A stretch of DNA of 64,000 bases, taken from assembly GCA_024699225.1 (NCBI GenBank), contig JAILPZ010000009.1, forward strand, positions 17,990 through 81,989, written 5' to 3'. The translations under genes and the position numbers were made by a program. The notes beneath the pieces were generated by a model, which saw only the letters and a program-made list of their open reading frames with translations, ran no database searches and was not told where the DNA came from. This document shows positions 1-9,138 of the stretch, piece after piece. Within the stretch, counting starts at the first letter, position 1. Each line of letters begins with the position of its first letter. Source of the DNA: Sphaerochaetaceae bacterium (lineage in GTDB: Bacteria > Spirochaetota > Spirochaetia > Sphaerochaetales > Sphaerochaetaceae).

Positions 1-377
1 ACAATTGAGGGAAAAAGAAGGTGAATTGAGGCAACAGCAAAGCTTATATAACCCAGTACTATCCCCTTCTGACCGTCCTCACCGTACCCGTCAACCTTGT
101 CCAGAGGATTAAGAACCTGGTAGAGAACAAGAGCCAGAACTGTAAGAGCGGGAATTAAATCTCCGAGAAATGCAGGGCCCGGATCGAGGGGCATGAAGCA
201 CAGTCCAAGAACAATTATTACCCCCAGAACAAGGGAAATAATTCTGTTTCTGCTGCTGTTTTCAAATATATTTCTTATGTTTATGAGAATCAGAACCTTG
301 GTTCCGTACCTGTAGCTTAAAAGGACTGCGGTCCAGACAAACAGATACAACTCACTTAAAAGATAAAACTGTGCCAT
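1..377 (-). CDS. Partial hydrophobic membrane protein of unknown family (continues past window start)
   Basis: Open frame on minus strand from ATG at 377 to window edge: MAQFYLLSELYLFVWTAVLLSYRYGTKVLILINIRNIFENSSRNRIISLVLGVIIVLGLCFMPLD...; absent from the ORF track because it is truncated. Confidence 0.6.
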   Translation of the reverse strand, partial: MAQFYLLSELYLFVWTAVLLSYRYGTKVLILINIRNIFENSSRNRIISLVLGVIIVLGLCFMPLDPGPAFLGDLIPALTVLALVLYQVLNPLDKVDGYGEDGQKGIVLGYISFAVASIHLLFPSI

Positions 378-396
378 AGTGCGATTATAGCACAGA

Positions 397-425
397 TTGA
401 CACTACTCAGACAAGCGTCTAACAT
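397..425 (+). promoter_or_regulatory. Putative sigma70-type promoter for thiBP (TTGACA-17 nt-TAACAT)
   Basis: TTGACA at 397-402, TAACAT at 420-425, directly upstream of the riboswitch. Confidence 0.55.
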
Positions 426-427
426 GA

Positions 428-509
428 ATATGTCCAGGGGTGGAGACAGAGTCTCCTGAGATCAAACCCTCGAACCTGATACGGATAATACCGGCGGAGG
501 AAGGCACAT
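428..509 (+). promoter_or_regulatory. TPP (thi-box) riboswitch
   Basis: CAGGGGTGG..CTCCTGAGATCAAACCCTCGAACCTGATACGGATAATACCGGCGGAGGAAGG matches the conserved CTGAGA / ACCC / GAACCTGAT..GGATAATNCC..CG core; sits before thiamine transporter genes. Confidence 0.93.
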
Positions 510-1512
510 GAAAAAACTCATTATCATTATGTCTCTTTTAGTGTTTATCGTGGTCTCTGTATGCGCACAGCCAGCTGCAGAGAAGTCAAATTCAAATGAA
601 ATTACAGTCTACGCCTACGACTCATTTACCAGTGACTGGGGTCCCGGCGCCGACCTGGTTGCTGCCTTTGAAGAAGAAACCGGAGCAAAGGTAAACCTCA
701 TTGGTTACGACGGAGCCGTTGAAATGCTCGCCCAGGTCAACTTTGAGGGAGAAAACTGCGAGGCAGACGTAGTACTCGGAATTTCAGACGACATGGAATG
801 CGACAAAGACATTTTCTACAAGTGGGAGCCCAAGTGCAGCGCCACCCTTAAAGGCTACAGGGAAGATAATCCGCTGATCCCCTTTGACTACGGATTTTTT
901 GCCTTCATATTCAACTCAAGAGCAAACATGGTCAGACCCCAGAGCCTGAAGGACCTTACCTCAGAAGCCTATAAGGACCAGGTAATCCTCATTGACCCCA
1001 GAACCTCATCTGTAGGCCGCGGTCTCTTAATGTGGACAATCAGCGTCTTTGGCGAAGAAGAAGCCATGACCTGGTGGTCAGAGGTCTCTGACAATGCCCT
1101 CACAATTGCCTCCTCCTGGTCAAATGCCTACGGTCTTTTCACCGAGGGAGAAGCTCCTCTTGTATTAAGCTACACAACAAGCCCCATCTACCATGTTATG
1201 TACGAGGATAACAGGGACTTTGTTGCCCTTGAGTTCTCAGAAGGTCACTACATGACAACAGAGTACATGGGTATTCTTAAAACTTCAGACAACAAGGACC
1301 TTGCAAAACAGTTCTGTGAATTCATTCTTACTGAAGGTCAGAGCAGAATTGCCACAGACAACACCATGTTCCCTGCAAACACAGAGACAGAGCTTCCTGA
1401 GGCCTTTGACTATGCCCTCATGCCGTCTCTGATTGTCAACGAAAACGTTGAAACAGATGTATCAGCTCTTGATACCTACATTGATTTATGGACAAAAGCA
1501 GTCGTGCGCTGA
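508..1512 (+). CDS. thiB: Thiamine ABC transporter substrate-binding protein
   Basis: Signal peptide followed by ITVYAYDSFTSDWGPGADLVAAFEEETGAKVNL; behind TPP riboswitch. Confidence 0.88.
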   Translation: MKKLIIIMSLLVFIVVSVCAQPAAEKSNSNEITVYAYDSFTSDWGPGADLVAAFEEETGAKVNLIGYDGAVEMLAQVNFEGENCEADVVLGISDDMECDKDIFYKWEPKCSATLKGYREDNPLIPFDYGFFAFIFNSRANMVRPQSLKDLTSEAYKDQVILIDPRTSSVGRGLLMWTISVFGEEEAMTWWSEVSDNALTIASSWSNAYGLFTEGEAPLVLSYTTSPIYHVMYEDNRDFVALEFSEGHYMTTEYMGILKTSDNKDLAKQFCEFILTEGQSRIATDNTMFPANTETELPEAFDYALMPSLIVNENVETDVSALDTYIDLWTKAVVR

Positions 1513-3035
1513 AGTACACGGGAATAGTTTTATACACTCTCCTTTTTACCATACCTCTGCTCATTACGCTCTCATGTACAAATTTGCAGAGTTTAAAGGA
1601 GAGTGTTACAAACACGTACTACCTGCATATCCTCTCATTTTCATTTAAGCAGGCACTTTTAAGCGCCCTGCTTTCACTTCTTGTGGGACTTCCGGGTGCG
1701 TACATAATGGCCTACAGGGACTTTCACTTCAAAAGGCCCCTGAAGGCTCTTTTTTCACTTCCGTTCATACTCCCGCCCATACTTGTTGTTCTGGGCTTTG
1801 TAGTTTTTTACGGAAACAGCGGCTACCTTAATAAAATTCTCATGGCAGTCTTTGGTCTTGAGAAGGCTCCGCTGAAAATTCTCTATTCATTTAAGACAGT
1901 ACTTTTAGCTCACACATTCTACAACTTCCCCATTGTTATAACCCTTGTAAGTAACAGCATAAAAAAGATTGACCACAGCTGTGAGGAAGCAGCCGCAGCC
2001 GAGGGAGCTTCTTCTTTTCAGATATTCTCACGCATTATTCTTCCAAGAATTATCCCGGCTGCTGCAAGTGCTGCAGTAATAGTCTTTCTTTACTGCTTTA
2101 CAAGCTTCTCAATCATCCTTGTTCTTGGAGGAGGCCCTGAACTTACAACACTTGAAGTTGAAATTTACAGACAGGCCAAGACCAGTTCAAACATTGAGAT
2201 GGCAGCAGCTCTGTCCATTCTCTCCACAGTTACGGTTTTAATTGTTCTTCTTTTAAACAGTGCAATTGAAAACCGCTCATCTGTTTTTGAAACAGACTAC
2301 ACAACAGTAAGAACCAGTAAGCTTAAGTTTTCAGAAAGAATATACCTGACAGCATCAACGCTTTTTGTTCTTCTGCCTCTTTTAAGCATATTTGTAAAAT
2401 CAGGGACACAGCAGGCCTGGCAAACGGCACTTGGCACCCTTGAAAGTGCCTTCAACTCAGTAAAGGTTGCCCTGCTCTCATCCTTCATTTCAACAGCCCT
2501 GGCTCTAAGTACAGCATACCTTCTTACATCAGTTAAGGGTAAAACAAGGGCAGCTCTTTCTGCATACTGCACCCTGCCCATGGTAACAAGTTCTGTAATA
2601 GCAGGTTTAAGCTACTACGTAATAGCCAGAAGATATTTCTTTGTACCTAATGCAGTTCTTTTAATACTCTCTCATGCAGTACTGGCCATGCCGTTCTGCC
2701 TGAGAACAATTAGAAGTATGTGGAAGGATATTCCTGTGGAGTTAATTGAAAGTGCAAGAAGCACCGGAGCCTCAGAGCGTCAGATATTCTATAAAATTCA
2801 GCTTCCCATTCTGCGTCCTGCAGTAAGAAGCTCACTTCTTTTTGCCTTTGCAATCAGCATGGGAGAGCTTAACTCAACCATGATTTTAACTTCAACTAAG
2901 TTCAGAACCATACCAATTCAGATTTACCGCATGGTGGGATCCTACAACTATGAGGGAGCCTGTGCTCTGGGAACTGTTTTGTGTGTAATTTGTTTTGCAG
3001 CCTTTGCTCTTATGTCAAAGGATGATCAGAACTGA
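1488..3035 (+). CDS. thiP: Thiamine ABC transporter permease (two fused permease halves)
   Basis: 515 aa, two EAA-type permease loops (EEAAAAEGASSFQIFSRIILPRI; ESARSTGASERQIFYKIQLPILRP); overlaps thiB 3' end. Confidence 0.85.
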   Translation: MDKSSRALKYTGIVLYTLLFTIPLLITLSCTNLQSLKESVTNTYYLHILSFSFKQALLSALLSLLVGLPGAYIMAYRDFHFKRPLKALFSLPFILPPILVVLGFVVFYGNSGYLNKILMAVFGLEKAPLKILYSFKTVLLAHTFYNFPIVITLVSNSIKKIDHSCEEAAAAEGASSFQIFSRIILPRIIPAAASAAVIVFLYCFTSFSIILVLGGGPELTTLEVEIYRQAKTSSNIEMAAALSILSTVTVLIVLLLNSAIENRSSVFETDYTTVRTSKLKFSERIYLTASTLFVLLPLLSIFVKSGTQQAWQTALGTLESAFNSVKVALLSSFISTALALSTAYLLTSVKGKTRAALSAYCTLPMVTSSVIAGLSYYVIARRYFFVPNAVLLILSHAVLAMPFCLRTIRSMWKDIPVELIESARSTGASERQIFYKIQLPILRPAVRSSLLFAFAISMGELNSTMILTSTKFRTIPIQIYRMVGSYNYEGACALGTVLCVICFAAFALMSKDDQN

Positions 3036-5104
3036 CCTATTCTGTTATTCTTAACGTTTTCTATCTCATCCCGCAGAAGTGCAGCCTTTTCAAACTCCAG
3101 GCGCTGTGCACATTCGAGCATCTGAGCCTCAAGTTCCTTTATGTACTTCTTTCTTTCCTTTGAATCCAGGAGGTTGTGGGAGGCGCGGCGGATCTTTATA
3201 TCTGACTTTCCGTCCTCAACCTCGTCTTCCCTGTCGCGCTCGAGAATATCCTCAACAGCCTTTTTGATTGTCTGAGGTGTAATGTTGTGCTCGGCATTGT
3301 ACTTCATCTGTACTGCACGGCGGTGCGCTGTTTCCTCTATGGTCTCACGCATGGCGTCACTGACCCTGTCAGCATACATTATGACACGGCCCTCGGCATT
3401 GCGCGCAGCGCGGCCTGCGGTCTGGATAAGGGATGTGGTGCTTCTGAGAAAGCCTATTTTGTCGGCGTCCAGGATGGCTACAAGGGCAACTTCAGGCAGG
3501 TCCAGGCCCTCTCTGAGGAGGTTAATTCCGACAAGTACGTCAAATGTTCCCATTCTCAGGTCTCTGAGTATTTCCACGCGCTCGATCGTCTCTATGTCTG
3601 AGTGCAGATATCTGACGCGGATTCCTTTTGAGGAGAAGAAGTCTGATATTTCTTCGGCCATCCGCTTTGTAAGCGTTGTGACCAGGACTCTTTCACCGCG
3701 CTCTGTGCACTTTCTGATTTCACCGAAGAGGTCCTCTATCTGGCCCTCTGAAGGACGCACTGAGATTTCCGGATCCAGAAGGCCTGTAGGTCTGATTATC
3801 TGCTCCACAATGCGTTTTGAAAGTCTTTTTTCTTCCTTTCCGGGCGTAGCTGAGACAAAGATTCTCTGGCCGGTTACCTTGTCAAATTCGTCATATTTAA
3901 GGGGTCTGTTGTCCAAAGCGGACGGGAGGCGGAAGCCGTAGTTTACAAGGTTTTCCTTTCTGCTGTGGTCGCCCTCATACATGGCTCCGACCTGGGGAAG
4001 CGTTACATGGCTTTCATCTATGAATGTAAGAAAGTCGGGCTGGAAGTAGTCCAGAAGGACAGCAGGTCTTTCTCCGGGAGCCCTGTTGCTTAAAGGTCTT
4101 GAGTAGTTTTCAATCCCCGGGCAGTAACCTATCTCCTGAAGCATGTCCAAATCGTACTCAACGCGGGATTTGATTCTCTCGGCCTCCACCGGGCGCCCTG
4201 TGTTTGTAAAATTCTCCCACTGCTCCTGCATCTCATCCCGGATTCTGTCCAAGGCAGCTAAGATCTGCTCTTTCGGAATAACAAACTGCTTGGCAGGATA
4301 AAGTGTAAACGTCTCTTCCTTATTAAGTTTCTCGCCCGTAAGGGGGTCAAACCACTGGATACTTTCAACAGTGTCCCAGTCAAGTGTTATGCGCACAGCA
4401 CTTTCCACATAGGGCGGCCAGATGTCTATTATGTCTCCGTGGACACGGAAGGTTCCGTGGCTGAGAATAACGTCGTTTCTCTCGTACTGCATTCTTGTCA
4501 TCTGCTCAAGTTCTGCCGCATGGTCAAAGAACATGCCGCGCCTGAACACATGGGTCATATCCCTGAGCGATACGGGGTTTGCAAGGCTGAAGATACAGGA
4601 AACTGTTGCAACAACTATTACATCCCGTCTTTCCATAAGGGAGAATGCGGCACTGAGGCGCATTCTGTCTATTTCCTCGTTTACATCTGCATCTTTTTCT
4701 ATGTAGAGGTCCTTACCGGGGACGTAGGCTTCAGGCTGGTAATAATCATAGGTTGATACAAAGTATTCAACACGGTTTTCCGGGAAAAATGACTTGAACT
4801 CACGGTAAAGCTGGGCCGCAAGTGTCTTGTTGTGGGATAAGATGAGAGTCGGTCTCTGAACCTTCTCTATGATTTTGGCCATGGTGTAGGTTTTTCCGCT
4901 TCCCGTTACTCCCTTGAGAGTCTGAAAGCGGTCCCCGGCCATTACGCCGGCAGAGAGTGCATCTATGGCCTGCTGCTGGTCTCCTGAAGTTTCAAACGGA
5001 GCATGGACTACAAAGGGCTTGTCCAGCCACTGGACTGAGCCGTGTATGTTTTTTACAACCTCGCCTCCCCAGGAGGCATCCGGTTCCATAGTCTTTTTAT
5101 CCAT
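3026..5104 (-). CDS. uvrB: Excinuclease ABC subunit B
   Basis: GVTGSGKTYTMAKII, LSHNKTLAAQLYREFKSFFPENRVEYFVSTYDYYQPEAY, C-terminal UVR motif; start likely 5104 (ORF track 5119). Confidence 0.97.
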   Translation of the reverse strand: MDKKTMEPDASWGGEVVKNIHGSVQWLDKPFVVHAPFETSGDQQQAIDALSAGVMAGDRFQTLKGVTGSGKTYTMAKIIEKVQRPTLILSHNKTLAAQLYREFKSFFPENRVEYFVSTYDYYQPEAYVPGKDLYIEKDADVNEEIDRMRLSAAFSLMERRDVIVVATVSCIFSLANPVSLRDMTHVFRRGMFFDHAAELEQMTRMQYERNDVILSHGTFRVHGDIIDIWPPYVESAVRITLDWDTVESIQWFDPLTGEKLNKEETFTLYPAKQFVIPKEQILAALDRIRDEMQEQWENFTNTGRPVEAERIKSRVEYDLDMLQEIGYCPGIENYSRPLSNRAPGERPAVLLDYFQPDFLTFIDESHVTLPQVGAMYEGDHSRKENLVNYGFRLPSALDNRPLKYDEFDKVTGQRIFVSATPGKEEKRLSKRIVEQIIRPTGLLDPEISVRPSEGQIEDLFGEIRKCTERGERVLVTTLTKRMAEEISDFFSSKGIRVRYLHSDIETIERVEILRDLRMGTFDVLVGINLLREGLDLPEVALVAILDADKIGFLRSTTSLIQTAGRAARNAEGRVIMYADRVSDAMRETIEETAHRRAVQMKYNAEHNITPQTIKKAVEDILERDREDEVEDGKSDIKIRRASHNLLDSKERKKYIKELEAQMLECAQRLEFEKAALLRDEIENVKNNRIGQF

Positions 5105-6387
5105 TATCTGTTCATCCACCCGACATTCTCAGATGTTCTTTCAACCAGTACAACCTTAAGTGTCATTTCTGTTCCGTTGCGGTTGATTGTTACCTTAGCC
5201 GTGTCTCCGGGTCTTGTATTTCCCAGGGCTGTGTAAAGGTCTGAATACTCAGTTGTCTCCATTCCGTTTATGGCAGTTATAACATCTCCGCCGAGGTAGA
5301 TCACGGAATCTCCGTAGAGAACCTGCTTTGTTCCACCCTTAAGACCTGCCTGTTCTGCCTTGCCGCCTGCAGCGACCTGACTTACCAGAATACCCTTGGA
5401 TACTGAAAGACCTGCATAGGAAACAATCTGCTGAGACAGCTGTACGGGAACTATATCAAGCCAGCCCCTGTTAACCTTTCCGTATTTAATAAGGTCCTGG
5501 GCAGCAGCATATGCTGTATTTGAAGCTACTGCAAAGTTAAGGCCCTGACTTACTCCCGTATCAGAGTAGATGGATGAGTTAATTCCTATTACATAACCGT
5601 TTGAATCCAGTAGCGGTCCTCCGGAGTTTCCGGGGTTGATTGCTGCGTCTGTCTGGATCATGCCTAAAAGAAGGTTTCCGCTCTCATCCCTGATTGAACG
5701 GCTGAGACCTGAGATAATACCTGTAGAGAGGGTTCTGTCGTAGCCGAACGGGTTTCCTATGGCCAGAACCTTCTGTCCTACAACAAGCTTGTCTGAATCT
5801 CCGAATGTAAGATAGTCAAACTTACTTCCGTCCTGTGTTGTTACCTTTAAAACTGCAATATCGTTTTCTGAATCCTCACCGACAAGTGTGGCGCTGTACT
5901 GTTTTCCGTCGGATGTTGTTACCAGAATGGAGTCTGCATTATCTATTACGTGGGCGCTGGTGATTATGTAGCCGTCTTCCGAGATAAAGAACCCCGAGCC
6001 TACGCCTGATGTGGGAATAACATCCAGAAAGGATGAAACGCCTGAGAATGTTGTATTTATGTAGACTACTGCCTTGCTGCAGGATTCAAAAACATATCTG
6101 TTCTGAAGCTCATCTGCACTGTATGTCCATTCCTGACTGTCTCCCTGGAAAAGGGTCAGACCCTCATCAGAATAGAAAATATCATTTACAGAAACACCGG
6201 CAAGCTCCAGAAGACCCCTCTCTCCGTACTCGGATATAACTTCAATCATGGCAGTTCTCAAATCCTGCTGTCTCTTTCTCTGCTCGATTGAGCGTGTCCA
6301 TGTAACAAGCAGAACTGCAAGAATTACAACGAGAACAACCGTTACTGATACTACTAAGATTTTTGTTACTTTTTTCGGGATTTTCAT
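5104..6387 (-). CDS. htrA: HtrA/Deg-family trypsin-like serine protease with PDZ domain
   Basis: GSGFFISEDGYIITSAHVI, GNSGGPLLDSNGYVIGIN, C-terminal PDZ-like region; N-terminal TM. Confidence 0.92.
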   Translation of the reverse strand: MKIPKKVTKILVVSVTVVLVVILAVLLVTWTRSIEQRKRQQDLRTAMIEVISEYGERGLLELAGVSVNDIFYSDEGLTLFQGDSQEWTYSADELQNRYVFESCSKAVVYINTTFSGVSSFLDVIPTSGVGSGFFISEDGYIITSAHVIDNADSILVTTSDGKQYSATLVGEDSENDIAVLKVTTQDGSKFDYLTFGDSDKLVVGQKVLAIGNPFGYDRTLSTGIISGLSRSIRDESGNLLLGMIQTDAAINPGNSGGPLLDSNGYVIGINSSIYSDTGVSQGLNFAVASNTAYAAAQDLIKYGKVNRGWLDIVPVQLSQQIVSYAGLSVSKGILVSQVAAGGKAEQAGLKGGTKQVLYGDSVIYLGGDVITAINGMETTEYSDLYTALGNTRPGDTAKVTINRNGTEMTLKVVLVERTSENVGWMNR

Positions 6388-6443
6388 AAGTCAGATTTTA
6401 CAGAATAACCATGTAACAGTGCAAGGAGATAAGAGAGGAGCCG

Positions 6444-7331
6444 TCAGGCTGTAATCTCATTGTCAAACGGCGGATTGCAGCCCTCCCTTGTACAGTTGTA
6501 GGCAGCACATTCCGAGGCAAAGGCAGCAACAAGTCTTACATCTGTTTCAGAAATTCTGAAGTCTTCAAACCTGTTACGCCTGTCAAGCCAGGCCAGAACA
6601 GCACCGTTAAAAACATCTCCGCAGCCGATTGTATCTACAATCTTGTGCCAGGGCTTTGTTGCAGGACACTCTACACGGATTCTTCTTCCAAGCCATGTAC
6701 TGCCCTTCTCTCCGTGGGTGACTATCAGATAGTGCTTGCAGATTTTTACAAGCTCTTCTGCACTCATACCCCAGTATTCAAGATCATCATCACTGACCTT
6801 AACCATATCAGATATGGAGGCAGCCTCATTCAGGGCTTTTATATACTCATCCCTGTCAGTTACAAGACTTCCCCTGATATTCGGGTCAAAGAATTTTATA
6901 AGTGAGTGCCTCTTCTCAAAGAATTTCTTAAGTTCCTTTCTGACGTTTTTGTCCACAAAGGATACTGAGCCGAAGAAGACACAGTTTATATCCGAGTTGG
7001 ATGAGAAAGCCTCTTCAAGTTTTTCTGCAGTAATGGAGAAGGCACTTGTTCCCTTCCAGTCAAATTCATATTTATTTACCGCTCCGGAGACAACAGCTGT
7101 TGTAGTCATGGTAGGAGCCATGTCGTTACAGAAAACAGGGTCAAAGAGGATATTGTTGTCTATCATGTGATTGAGAATCCTGTTTCCGTACTTGTCCGAG
7201 GATACTCCGCCTAAAAAACAGGATGGAGAGCCAAGTCTTGCTACTGCTAAAGCTGTATTGAGAGGGCCTCCGCCTACGTAGAACTCATTTTCCTTGATAT
7301 CAATCAAGGCTTCACCAATTGAAACAATCAT
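6444..7331 (-). CDS. PfkB-family carbohydrate kinase (fructokinase-like)
   Basis: MIVSIGEALIDIK...GGGPLNTALAVARLG...DTIGCGDVFNGAVLAWL. Confidence 0.85.
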   Translation of the reverse strand: MIVSIGEALIDIKENEFYVGGGPLNTALAVARLGSPSCFLGGVSSDKYGNRILNHMIDNNILFDPVFCNDMAPTMTTTAVVSGAVNKYEFDWKGTSAFSITAEKLEEAFSSNSDINCVFFGSVSFVDKNVRKELKKFFEKRHSLIKFFDPNIRGSLVTDRDEYIKALNEAASISDMVKVSDDDLEYWGMSAEELVKICKHYLIVTHGEKGSTWLGRRIRVECPATKPWHKIVDTIGCGDVFNGAVLAWLDRRNRFEDFRISETDVRLVAAFASECAAYNCTREGCNPPFDNEITA

Positions 7332-7397
7332 GACCTAAGTGTATCATATCCGGATGAAATACCAAAGGGTCCCTTTGGAAGGACATTCGGAGGAAAA

Positions 7398-9068
7398 ATG
7401 GCTGATAATTTTATTGAGAAAATCATTGAAGATGATCTGGAAGCAGGGAGAGTTCCCAACAACACAATTGTAACAAGATTTCCACCTGAGCCTAACGGCT
7501 ATCTGCATATAGGACATATAAAAAGCATATGTCTGAACTTTGGTCTTGCTGCAAAGTACAACGGACGCTGCCACCTGCGCCTTGATGATACAAACCCGGC
7601 AAAAGAAGACATGGAGTATATTGATTCCATTAAGAGCGACATAAAGTGGCTTGGTTTTGACTGGGGAAAATATGAATTCTATGCATCTGACTACTACGAC
7701 CAGCTGCATGAAATAGCAATTGACCTGATTAAGAAGGGCCTGGCCTACGTTGACAGCCAGACTCCTGAGGAAGTTCGCATTAACCGCGGAACTCTCACAG
7801 AGCCGGGTAAGAACAGCCCTGACAGAGACAGAAGCGTTGAGGAGAACCTCAGACTGTTTAAGGAGATGGGAGAAGGAAAGTACCCTGAGGGAAAGTACCT
7901 TTTAAGGGCAAAGCTCGATATGGCATCTCCGAATATAAACATGAGGGACCCCGCCCTTTACAGAATCAAGTTTGCCGAGCATCCGAGAACAGGAAACAAG
8001 TGGTGTGTCTACCCAATGTATGACTTTACCCATCCTATCAGTGATGCTATTGAAGGAATTACCCACAGTATCTGTACCCTTGAGTTTGAGGACCACAGAC
8101 CTGCATACGACTGGGCATGTTCAATTGACAATATTGAGCACGCTCCTCACCAGTATGAGTTTGCAAGACTTAATATCAACTACCTGGTTATGAGCAAGAG
8201 AAAGCTCCTGCAACTGGTTAATATGGGAATAGTTTCAGGCTGGGATGATCCGAGAATGCCGACCATAAGCGGAATCAGAAGAAGAGGATACTCTCCTGAG
8301 GCCATGAAGGACTTTGTAAACAGAGTCGGTGTTGCCAAGGTTGAGTCAGTTGTAGACTACTCTCTTATGGAATTCTGCGTAAGGGAAGACCTTAATAAGA
8401 GAGCCCGCCGAGTAATGGCAGTATTAGACCCAATTAAGCTTGTTATAGACAACTATCCGGAAGACCAGACAGAGTACTTTGAAGCTGAGAACAATCCTGA
8501 GAACCCTGCAGAAGGAAAGAGAAGCCTTCCCTTCACAAAGGAACTCTATATTGAACGTGAGGACTTTATGGAAGAGCCTCCCAAAGGCTACCACCGCCTT
8601 TACATTGGCAATGAAATCCGCTTAAAGGGTGCCTACTACGTAACAGCGGTAAGCTGTGAGAAGGACAGCGAAGGCAAGGTTACTGTTGTACACTGCACAT
8701 ATGATCCCCAGAGCAAGGGCGGAGAGACTCCTGACGGAAGAAAGGTTAAGGGAACAAGCCACTGGGTAAGTGCAAAGTATGCCATCTCCGGTGAAATCCG
8801 TCTTTATGACAAGCTCTTTAAGTCCGAGAACCCAGGAGCAGAGACAGGAAACTACCTGGATGATCTGAATCCCGAGAGCCTTGTTATAGTAAAGGATGCT
8901 AAGCTTGAGCCGGGTCTTTCAGATGCAAAGCCCGGAGACTACCTGCAGTTTATGAGAAGCGGGTACTTTACTCCTGACTACGACAGCACAAAGGATCATC
9001 TGATTTTCAACAGAACTGTTACCTTAAAGGACAGCTGGTCAAAGCAGATGGCAAAAAACAACAAGTAA
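7398..9068 (+). CDS. glnS: Glutaminyl-tRNA synthetase
   Basis: TRFPPEPNGYLHIGHIKSICLNFGLA; MSKRKL; 556 aa GlnRS layout. Confidence 0.95.
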   Translation: MADNFIEKIIEDDLEAGRVPNNTIVTRFPPEPNGYLHIGHIKSICLNFGLAAKYNGRCHLRLDDTNPAKEDMEYIDSIKSDIKWLGFDWGKYEFYASDYYDQLHEIAIDLIKKGLAYVDSQTPEEVRINRGTLTEPGKNSPDRDRSVEENLRLFKEMGEGKYPEGKYLLRAKLDMASPNINMRDPALYRIKFAEHPRTGNKWCVYPMYDFTHPISDAIEGITHSICTLEFEDHRPAYDWACSIDNIEHAPHQYEFARLNINYLVMSKRKLLQLVNMGIVSGWDDPRMPTISGIRRRGYSPEAMKDFVNRVGVAKVESVVDYSLMEFCVREDLNKRARRVMAVLDPIKLVIDNYPEDQTEYFEAENNPENPAEGKRSLPFTKELYIEREDFMEEPPKGYHRLYIGNEIRLKGAYYVTAVSCEKDSEGKVTVVHCTYDPQSKGGETPDGRKVKGTSHWVSAKYAISGEIRLYDKLFKSENPGAETGNYLDDLNPESLVIVKDAKLEPGLSDAKPGDYLQFMRSGYFTPDYDSTKDHLIFNRTVTLKDSWSKQMAKNNK

Positions 9069-9085
9069 ATAAAGTATTCAGACAG

Positions 9086-9119
9086 AAAAAACGGGACTGC
9101 TACATGGCAGCCCCGTTTC
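9086..9119. terminator. Bidirectional intrinsic terminator between glnS and the phosphomannomutase gene
   Basis: AAAAAACGGGACTGCTACATGGCAGCCCCGTTTCT inverted repeat with A/T flanks. Confidence 0.75.
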
Positions 9120-9138
9120 TGTATTTGCACAAATATTC

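Noticed and set aside
3282-3941. 219-aa plus-strand ORF antisense to uvrB
   Set aside because: uvrB is unambiguous on the minus strand; composition looks like a shadow ORF.
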